DNA of 21,067 nucleotides from the NCBI GenBank assembly GCA_018713365.1, contig DVOU01000075.1, forward strand, positions 1-21,067. The letters are read 5' to 3'. The stretch is from Pullichristensenella excrementipullorum. Its GTDB lineage: Bacteria; Bacillota; Clostridia; Christensenellales; Aristaeellaceae. The notes below the pieces were generated by a model that ran no database searches, was not told the origin of the DNA, and was given only the letters and a program-made list of their open reading frames with translations. How positions within the stretch are numbered: position 1 is the first letter of the stretch; each line of letters starts with the position of its first letter. Positions 1 through 5,318 of the stretch are shown one piece after another. The position numbers were made by a program, and so were the translations under genes.

Positions 1-30
1 GTCCTGAGCCAGGATCAAACTCTTATGTTT
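1..30 (-). rRNA. rrs: 16S ribosomal RNA, 5' end only (partial)
   Basis: Read on the minus strand, the first bases contain AGAGTTTGATCCTGGCTCAG, the universal bacterial 16S 5' sequence (the 27F primer site), followed by GAC. The gene runs leftward out of the window, so only its first roughly 30 nucleotides are present. The mature 5' end is placed near position 30, by analogy with other 16S genes in which about seven bases precede AGAGTTTG; it could differ by a few bases. The gene is expressed from the promoter at 267-295. Confidence 0.95.
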
Positions 31-259
31 GATCTCTCACAAGTTCGCTTCCTCTGCATCCGGCTCGCCAAAGCCTTCCGCAGCCTCCGCGCACTCGCTG
101 TCTACTCTCTCAGAATCTGACTGTTCTTGTCGCAAGCGCCCTTCGCCTTTCGGCTGAAAGCACTCGCTTTTCTTCCTTCTCTGTATCGTTTTCAAGGTTC
201 GCTCGCCGCCCTCCCGAACTCCCTCACAGTCTCCCGCAAAGGCGCTCGTTTCAAGCGGC
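31..259 (-). other. 16S rRNA leader (pre-rRNA 5' region)
   Basis: This is the transcribed leader between the rRNA promoter and the mature 16S end, with no credible protein gene. Read on the minus strand it contains ACCTTGAAAACG (about 187-198), resembling the boxA-type antitermination element of Firmicutes rRNA leaders. It also has a small hairpin CTTTC-GGCT-GAAAG near 146-160. On the plus strand the 9-base sequence GCACTCGCT occurs at 91-99 and again at 160-168. The RNase III processing stem cannot be judged because the 3' flank of 16S lies outside the window. The boxA assignment is by resemblance only. Confidence 0.6.
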
Positions 260-266
260 GTATGCT

Positions 267-295
267 ATTATAGCAATGTCGAGGCCCCTTGTCAA
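267..295 (-). promoter_or_regulatory. rRNA operon promoter (consensus sigma-A)
   Basis: On the minus strand there is a perfect -35 TTGACA (290-295), a 17-base spacer and a perfect -10 TATAAT (267-272). Transcription would start near 260 and run into the 16S leader. Upstream of the -35, at about 300-325, the minus strand is rich in A and T (AAAATCTGAAAAAAG), as expected for an UP element of a strong rRNA promoter. The -35 box lies inside the inverted repeat CCCCTTG-A-CAAGGGG (285-299). Confidence 0.92.
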
Positions 296-299
296 GGGG
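285..299. repeat. Inverted repeat over the rRNA -35 box
   Basis: CCCCTTG and CAAGGGG form two 7-base arms around a single central base, a perfect dyad covering the whole -35 hexamer. It may be an operator, or may simply reflect GC-rich bases around a consensus TTGACA. Confidence 0.6.
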
Positions 300-384
300 T
301 TTTGGCAACTTTTTTCAGATTTTCTTTGTGTTAAGCGCATAACGGCGCGATTTTCCGCATACCTTGGCCGGAGGGGGTGGGGAT

Positions 385-1512
385 TTGCGCCGGGTGATCT
401 CTGTTGCGTGCGTTTTACTGGCGGTCCTGCTGGTGCTGCTGTTTCTGCGCATCCGCGCCTCGCTGCCGGGCGATACCGGGCCGCTTATCCGCGAAAAGTA
501 CGGCGGCTGGAGCGGCGTGTTGCGTCTGTGGGTGTACGAGGGCTGGGCGGCCAACGCCATGGGCTGGCTGAACCGCGCCATCAGCGCCTTTGAAAAGGAA
601 CACGAGGGCGTGTACATACAGGCGCGCAAGGTGGACGCAGCGGCGCTGCGCGACTTTGCCGTCAGCGGGGTCGATCCGCCGGACATGATCCTCTTCCCTC
701 CCGGGCTCCTGGACGGCCCCGAGGCTCTGGCGGCGGTGGGCGAACTGCCGGAGCTGCGGCCGGGGCTGGCCGGATGCGCGGACGGCTATGCCGCGCCGGT
801 TTTGATGGGCGGCTACGCATGGGTATACGACCGTCAGGCGCTGGACGGGCCGCCGGAAGAGGAGGATACCGCCGTCTGCGCGCCCTCCGGGGCCTACGCC
901 TCCCCGCCGGCGGCGTACATGCTGCTTTCGACCGGTACGCGCGAGGCGGAGGTGGAACTGGAAGCCCCGGGGCTGGATCTCGGACTGCCCGCGAGCGCGG
1001 CGATTGAGGAAGCATCGCCGGTAAACGAGGACGCCTACGGCGCGTTCACGCGCGGCGAGGTCCCGGCGCTGACGGCGACGCAGGCGGAGGTGCGGCGACT
1101 GATGGCGCTGACAGAGACGGGGCGCGGCCCGGACTGGACGGCGGCGGCCACGGGCGAGGCGATGCTGGCGGATCAACTGCTCTTGCTGGGCATCGTCGAC
1201 TGGCCGCGGGAGGACATCGGCGGACGGCAGGCGCTTTGCCGGGAGTTTCTTCTGCACCTTCTCGACGCGGAGACGCAGGAAGCGCTGGACACCTGCGGCG
1301 CACTGCCGGTGATCGAAGGACTGAGCGTATACGGCGGCGAGAACGGCTACGCGGCGCTGGAGGCTGCCGCCTCGCTGCCCCTGCTCATTCCCCCGGTTTT
1401 CGGCGACAAAGGGCAGGAGACGCTTTCCGCCGTCTCTGAGGCGTTTTTCCGTGGAGAGTTGGGCGCGGCGGAGGGGCTTGCGCGGCTGCAGGCGGCGTTT
1501 GCAGCCGAATAA
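385..1512 (+). CDS. Extracellular solute-binding protein-like, membrane-anchored
   Basis: The protein is 375 aa from the TTG at 385, chosen because GGAGGGGG (370-377) sits about seven bases upstream; an in-frame TTG at 364 would include this site in the coding region. The N-terminus is MRRV followed by a hydrophobic run of about 20 residues (VACVLLAVLLVLLF), a signal anchor or uncleaved signal. No lipobox cysteine is evident. The body has the look of family 1 ABC substrate-binding proteins: an LRLWVYEGW strand, a helix AISAFEKEHEGVYIQ and a PPDMILFPPGLL strand typical of the sugar-binding fold. No permease or ATPase gene lies nearby, so transport is unproven and a sensory or accessory role is possible. 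The gene diverges from the rRNA promoter, and no convincing promoter of its own was found between 296 and 370. It ends in the terminator at 1517-1554. The family assignment rests on sequence character, not a search. Confidence 0.7.
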   Translation: MRRVISVACVLLAVLLVLLFLRIRASLPGDTGPLIREKYGGWSGVLRLWVYEGWAANAMGWLNRAISAFEKEHEGVYIQARKVDAAALRDFAVSGVDPPDMILFPPGLLDGPEALAAVGELPELRPGLAGCADGYAAPVLMGGYAWVYDRQALDGPPEEEDTAVCAPSGAYASPPAAYMLLSTGTREAEVELEAPGLDLGLPASAAIEEASPVNEDAYGAFTRGEVPALTATQAEVRRLMALTETGRGPDWTAAATGEAMLADQLLLLGIVDWPREDIGGRQALCREFLLHLLDAETQEALDTCGALPVIEGLSVYGGENGYAALEAAASLPLLIPPVFGDKGQETLSAVSEAFFRGELGAAEGLARLQAAFAAE

Positions 1513-1516
1513 TACG

Positions 1517-1554
1517 GAAAAGCCACGGCGTTTCTATTTTCGCCGTGGCTTTTT
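1517..1554. terminator. Bidirectional intrinsic terminator
   Basis: AGCCACGGCG (1521-1530) and CGCCGTGGCT (1541-1550) form a perfect 10-bp stem with a 10-base loop. It is flanked by AAAA on the left and TTTT on the right, so it can terminate both the rightward solute-binding gene (stop at 1510-1512) and the leftward zinc-ribbon gene (end at 1570). Confidence 0.93.
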
Positions 1555-1569
1555 GAATGACGATCAAAT

Positions 1570-2001
1570 TTACTTCTTGTTATCGTTGGATGCGCTCATC
1601 CAAATTGCCGCAATGCCCATCAAGCAAAACATGCCTATTATTGCCAAAATCCCGATTGGAGAATCGGGATCATCCGTAACATCCATCACAATAAAACCAA
1701 TCATCATCAACGCCACGCCGATGATAGCCAATATAATGGACCACTTGATTCGCAGCTTCCTAGTTTCTGCCTTCGCCGCTTGCTTTTTCTCCTCCAGCTC
1801 CAACTCTTTGAGGCGAAGCAATTCCCGCACTTCGGCTTCCTTGATCCTCGCTTCGTCTACTTTCCGATAGACATGCGATGTAGACCCGTCGTCGATCAAT
1901 ATCTTTGTGCCGCAATACTGACAAAAGCATTGCTTGCGGTCCTCTTCGACGGAAAGCTCCGCGCCGCACTCCGGACATTTCAAAGATATGATCTTGACCA
2001 T
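1570..2001 (-). CDS. Zinc-ribbon protein with coiled coil and two membrane helices
   Basis: The protein is 143 aa starting MVKIISLKC. The ATG at 2001 is preferred over one 21 bases upstream because AGGGGAGGGG ends about seven bases before it. An N-terminal zinc ribbon has CPEC (C9, C12) and CFCQYC (C25, C27, C30); C9, C12, C27 and C30 are the likely zinc ligands. Residues about 50-85 are a charged, heptad-like helix rich in Glu, Lys and Leu. Two hydrophobic helices follow (about 88-107 and 116-136), the second ending in a short polar tail. Similar short zinc-ribbon membrane proteins are common in Firmicutes and have no assigned function. Base composition is unlike the neighbours: two 60-base lines inside the gene hold only 26 and 23 G+C, where flanking genes are near 70%. 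This suggests recent acquisition. It lies downstream of the hppA terminator, and no promoter of its own was recognised. Confidence 0.85.
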   Translation of the reverse strand: MVKIISLKCPECGAELSVEEDRKQCFCQYCGTKILIDDGSTSHVYRKVDEARIKEAEVRELLRLKELELEEKKQAAKAETRKLRIKWSIILAIIGVALMMIGFIVMDVTDDPDSPIGILAIIGMFCLMGIAAIWMSASNDNKK

Positions 2002-2030
2002 TATTGCGCCCCTCCCCTTCATTGCGCGAA

Positions 2031-2062
2031 AGGGAGAGGCCGGTAAGCGCCGGTCTCTCCCT
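2031..2062 (-). terminator. Terminator-like hairpin after hppA
   Basis: On the minus strand AGGGAGAGACCGG pairs with CCGGCCTCTCCCT (12 of 13 positions) around a 6-base loop, followed by only TTTCGCG. It lies 15 bases after the hppA stop. The T tract is short, so some read-through into the zinc-ribbon gene is plausible. Confidence 0.7.
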
Positions 2063-2077
2063 GATGTGTTTTAAGGC

Positions 2078-4180
2078 TTAGAACAGGTGGAAGCGGACGA
2101 ACAGCGTCGCGGCCAGCGAGCTGACGAGCGAGACCACGGTGATCTGGGTGTTGATGGACGGGCCCGCGGTATCCTTGAAGGGATCGCCGACGGTATCGCC
2201 GATGACGGCCGCCTTGTGCGCGTCGGAGCCCTTGCCGCCGAAGTTGCCGGACTCGACGAACTTCTTGGCGTTGTCCCACAGGCCGCCGGCGTTGGACATC
2301 AGCAGCGCCATCAACAGGCCGGTGACGATGTTGCCGACGAGGAAGCCGCCGATGGCCTCCGGGCCGCCGATGAAGCCGACCACCAGCGTCATGAGGATGG
2401 TGAACAGGCCGGCGGGGATCAGCTCGCGGATGGCGCCGCGGGTGGAGATGTCGATGCACTTGGCGTAGTCAGGCTTGGACGTGCCCTCGCGCAGGCCGGG
2501 GATGGAGTTGAACTGGCGATGGATCTCCTTGACCATGACCTGGGAGTTGCGGTTGACGCCGTTCATCAGCATGGCGGAGAACACGGCGGGGATCGCCGCG
2601 CCCACGAGGATGCCGAAGAAGACCATGGGGTTCATCACGTCGAACACGACCGTCGCGCCCGCGCCCTCGACAAGCTCGAGGAACGCGCCGAGCAGCGAGA
2701 TGACCGTCAGGCCCGCAGCGCCGATGGAGAAGCCCTTGGTGATGGCCTTGGCGGTGTTGCCGGCGGCGTCCAGTTCGTCGGTGATCTCCAGCACTTCGTC
2801 GCCGAGGCCGGCCATTTCGGCAACGCCGCGGGCGTTGTCAACGATCGGGCCATAGGCGTCGTTGGAGATAATCATGCCGATGATGGAGAGCATGCCGATG
2901 GCGGCGGTGGAGATGCCCATCATCGCATATTCCGGGCCAATGGACTCGCCCAGCTTGTAGGAGATCAGGGCGGTGAGGCCGATGCCCAGCAGCGCCGGCA
3001 GGCAGGAGAGCAGGCCGTAGCTGAAGCCGTTGAGGATGGTGAAAGCCGGGCCGTTCTGGCAGGACTCGGCCACCTTGGCCACGGGCTTTTTGTCATCGCC
3101 GGTAAAGAAGTCCGAGGTGATGCCGATGATGACGCCGGCCACCATGCCCAGCATGGCGCAGCCCCAGAGGCGGAAGTCGAACTTAGAGATGGCCACAGCG
3201 ATGGCGGTCAGCACGGCGAAGATGCCGCAGGTGATGTAGGTGCCGCCATTGAGGGCGCGGGAGGGGCTGCCCTTCGGGCCGAGGCGGGAGAGGAACACGC
3301 CGGCGATGGAGGCCAGCAGGCCCATCGCGGTGATGGCGAACATGAAGCCGATCTGGCCGATGGCGGCGGCGATGACGATGGTCGCGGCCATGGCGGCGAC
3401 GTTGGAGTCGAACAGGTCGGCGCCCATGCCGGCCACGTCGCCCACGTTGTCGCCCACGTTGTCGGCGATGACGGCGGGGTTGCGCGGGTCATCCTCGGGG
3501 ATGCCGAGTTCGACCTTGCCGGTCAGGTCCGCGGCGATGTCGGCGGTCTTGGTGAAGATGCCGCCGCCGGCCTTGGCAAACAGGGCCAGGGAGCTGGCGC
3601 CGAAGGAGAAGGCCATGACGATCTCAGGATCCTTCGTGAACAGCCAGACGATGGCGGCGCCCGCCAGGGACGTGCCGACCACGGCCATGCCCATCACGGC
3701 GCCGCCACGGAAGCCGGCCATGAAGGACTTCTGGATGGAATCCTGCGCCGCGGTGGCCGCGCGCACGTTGGACAGCGTGGCGATGGAGATGCCCACATAG
3801 CCCGCCAGCGCGGACAGGGCGGTGCCAAAGAGGTAGATAATGGCCATCTGGACGTTCTTCATCGGATCGCCGTGCCAGACGGGCTCGGGGAAGAACAGCA
3901 CGATCAGCACCATGACCACGGCGGCAAAGACGCCGAGGATGCGGTACTCACGCTTGAGGAAGGTGAAGGCGCCGTCGCGGATCAGTTTTCCAACTTCTTC
4001 CAGACGGGCGTTGGCGACAGGCAGTTTCTTTACCCACTTGTAGAAGTAGGCGGCTACGACGAACGAAGCGATGGAGATCACCAGCGCGATCCACGCCCAC
4101 GCATTCGCCGAGGCCATGCCGGACTCTGCTGCGGTCTCAGCCACAACGGTTGCGGTCTCGACCATGGTTGTAGGTTCCAT
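2078..4180 (-). CDS. hppA: Membrane-bound ion-translocating pyrophosphatase
   Basis: The protein is 700 aa, normal for the family. It is an integral membrane pump that splits pyrophosphate and exports H+ (or Na+). All family signatures are visible: EDDPRNPAVIADNVGDNVGD beginning near residue 229 (pyrophosphate/Mg2+ site, followed by GMGADLF), NDAYGPIVDNARG in the middle, and DTVGDPFKDTAGPS near the C-terminus. The sequence GNTAKAITKG places Lys478 at the position that is Ala in K+-dependent enzymes and Lys in K+-independent ones. All known Na+-pumping members need K+, so a K+-independent H+ pump is the best inference. After GMGADLF there is Asp where many bacterial members have Glu. The ATG at 4180 follows AAGGGGGAT at good spacing. 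The gene has its own promoter (4268-4296) and a hairpin after its stop. Anaerobes use such pumps to recover energy from biosynthetic pyrophosphate. Confidence 0.97.
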   Translation of the reverse strand: MEPTTMVETATVVAETAAESGMASANAWAWIALVISIASFVVAAYFYKWVKKLPVANARLEEVGKLIRDGAFTFLKREYRILGVFAAVVMVLIVLFFPEPVWHGDPMKNVQMAIIYLFGTALSALAGYVGISIATLSNVRAATAAQDSIQKSFMAGFRGGAVMGMAVVGTSLAGAAIVWLFTKDPEIVMAFSFGASSLALFAKAGGGIFTKTADIAADLTGKVELGIPEDDPRNPAVIADNVGDNVGDVAGMGADLFDSNVAAMAATIVIAAAIGQIGFMFAITAMGLLASIAGVFLSRLGPKGSPSRALNGGTYITCGIFAVLTAIAVAISKFDFRLWGCAMLGMVAGVIIGITSDFFTGDDKKPVAKVAESCQNGPAFTILNGFSYGLLSCLPALLGIGLTALISYKLGESIGPEYAMMGISTAAIGMLSIIGMIISNDAYGPIVDNARGVAEMAGLGDEVLEITDELDAAGNTAKAITKGFSIGAAGLTVISLLGAFLELVEGAGATVVFDVMNPMVFFGILVGAAIPAVFSAMLMNGVNRNSQVMVKEIHRQFNSIPGLREGTSKPDYAKCIDISTRGAIRELIPAGLFTILMTLVVGFIGGPEAIGGFLVGNIVTGLLMALLMSNAGGLWDNAKKFVESGNFGGKGSDAHKAAVIGDTVGDPFKDTAGPSINTQITVVSLVSSLAATLFVRFHLF

Positions 4181-4267
4181 TGCGCATCCCCCTTGTTAAA
4201 AATAAGATGTTCGAAGCAGCTTGAACGCTTGCGGGGCCGCCTGCGAGCGCAACTGCCACCGATTACT

Positions 4268-4296
4268 ATTATAAAACAAATGAGGCAATGTGTCAT
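4268..4296 (-). promoter_or_regulatory. hppA promoter
   Basis: On the minus strand, ATGACA (4291-4296, five of six to TTGACA), a 17-base spacer and a perfect TATAAT (4268-4273) predict a start near 4261. This gives a leader of about 80 bases before the hppA ATG. The leader contains two inverted repeats: GTTC/GAAC arms with an inner AAG/CTT (4209-4226), and a GC-rich one (4226-4249, about 8 of 10 pairs). Confidence 0.85.
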
Positions 4297-4337
4297 CTAA
4301 AAATTATATAAAGATTTTTATGGTCATGGCCGCAGCG

Positions 4338-5186
4338 TTAATTCTTTTCGCCGGAAAAGCGACGCTCGACAAAGAGCGGCTCCCCCGCGCCGCCCAGTTC
4401 CCAAACGCTTGCAAAGCCCTCCGCGCGCAGGCGGGCGAGGACATCGTCAAAGGCGAAGTCCATCAGGCGCGCGTCGTGGCAGTCCGAACCGAGGATGACG
4501 CCGCCGCCCAGATCGCGCCAGGCGCGCAGTATGTCCCACGAGGGGTAGGGTTCGTTTACATAGCCGCGCGCCATGCCGCCGGTGTTCACTTCCAGGAGCG
4601 CGCCGCTTTCGCGCACCATCGAGAGGGCCTCCAGCTGCGCGCGGCGCACGACGGGGCTGTCCGCATCGTAGAGAGAGCCGTCGCCGTTGAAGTACTTGAC
4701 GATGTCGAAGTGGCCGAGGATGGCGGGGCGCTCTTCCAGGGCGCGCGCGCCCAGATGCAAAAAGTAGTCCGCCGCCATGGCCTCGCCGTTTCCGCCGTAG
4801 GCCTCGTCGCGCACGGCGAAGACGCGGTCGCGGCGGGGGCGGCAGTCCACCAGCGCGCGGGCGTTTCCCTTGCGCACGTAGTGGCAGCTGAGCAATATAT
4901 AATCGTAGTTTTTCTTTTCGGCGATGCCGAACTCGCTGTCCAGCTCCACGCCGAGGTGGACGCGGATGCGGCCGGCGTATTCCTCCGCCAGGGCGCGCAC
5001 GGCGCCTTGGTAGTCCGCCTCGCGCTCCTTGGGCATGCCGGTGAAGGCGTCCACATCCTGCGCGGCGTGGTCGGAAAAGCCGAGGGCGCGAAAGCCCAGC
5101 GCAAGGGCGCGCTCCACCTGCGAGCGGGGCGTGTCGCGGCCGTCGGAAAAATCTGTATGGGTGTGGGGATTGGACAGTATGCGCAT
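4338..5186 (-). CDS. PHP-domain phosphatase, histidinol-phosphatase (HisJ/HisK) family
   Basis: The protein is 282 aa starting MRILSNPHTHTDFSDG. The ATG at 5186 follows GGAAGGAGG at ideal spacing; an ATG 54 bases upstream lacks such a site. The PHP trinuclear metal-site residues are all visible: H8-T-H10, the GFSDH segment (D39, H40), E81 in GVELD, H102 in SCHY, GHFD in the middle, and GSDCHD near residue 240. These fit histidinol-phosphate phosphatases, which convert histidinol phosphate to histidinol in histidine synthesis. No other his gene is in the window, and PHP proteins of this type also act on other phosphate esters, so the substrate is an inference. The gene is divergent from secDF and lies upstream of hppA on the same strand, with no strong terminator between them. 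Confidence 0.85.
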   Translation of the reverse strand: MRILSNPHTHTDFSDGRDTPRSQVERALALGFRALGFSDHAAQDVDAFTGMPKEREADYQGAVRALAEEYAGRIRVHLGVELDSEFGIAEKKNYDYILLSCHYVRKGNARALVDCRPRRDRVFAVRDEAYGGNGEAMAADYFLHLGARALEERPAILGHFDIVKYFNGDGSLYDADSPVVRRAQLEALSMVRESGALLEVNTGGMARGYVNEPYPSWDILRAWRDLGGGVILGSDCHDARLMDFAFDDVLARLRAEGFASVWELGGAGEPLFVERRFSGEKN

Positions 5187-5254
5187 AAGCACCCTCCTTC
5201 CCTGCCAGCATACCACAGAAATTCGCTCAAATCGGCTCACTTTTCGTTAATCTA

Positions 5255-5284
5255 TTGACTGTTTGCCGTTCGGCGTTTTATAAT
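5255..5284 (+). promoter_or_regulatory. secDF promoter
   Basis: TTGACT (5255-5260), an 18-base spacer and a perfect TATAAT (5279-5284) predict a start near 5291. This lies downstream of the ATG at 5286, so the later ATG at 5319 must be the translation start. The region 5187-5254, shared with the divergent PHP gene, holds no other clear signal. Confidence 0.88.
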
Positions 5285-5318
5285 AATGAATCATCGGAGC
5301 GTATGGGAGGCGGAACGT

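Noticed and set aside
300..384. Promoter for the solute-binding-like gene
   Set aside because: CATAAC and TTGGCA occur but not at spacing that makes a credible pair.
2087..4300. Long plus-strand open frame opposite hppA (over 700 codons)
   Set aside because: It is the complement of a clear hppA gene. The product is a low-complexity His/Asp/Gly-rich string without a family signature, typical of GC-rich antisense frames.
4297..4337. A/T-rich inverted repeat as terminator after the PHP gene
   Set aside because: The stem would be almost only A-T pairs and overlaps upstream promoter DNA of hppA; not convincing as a terminator.
5207..5212. Minus-strand TATGCT with TG extension as promoter of the PHP gene
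   Set aside because: Only four of six -10 matches and no -35 at usable spacing; too weak to list as a feature.
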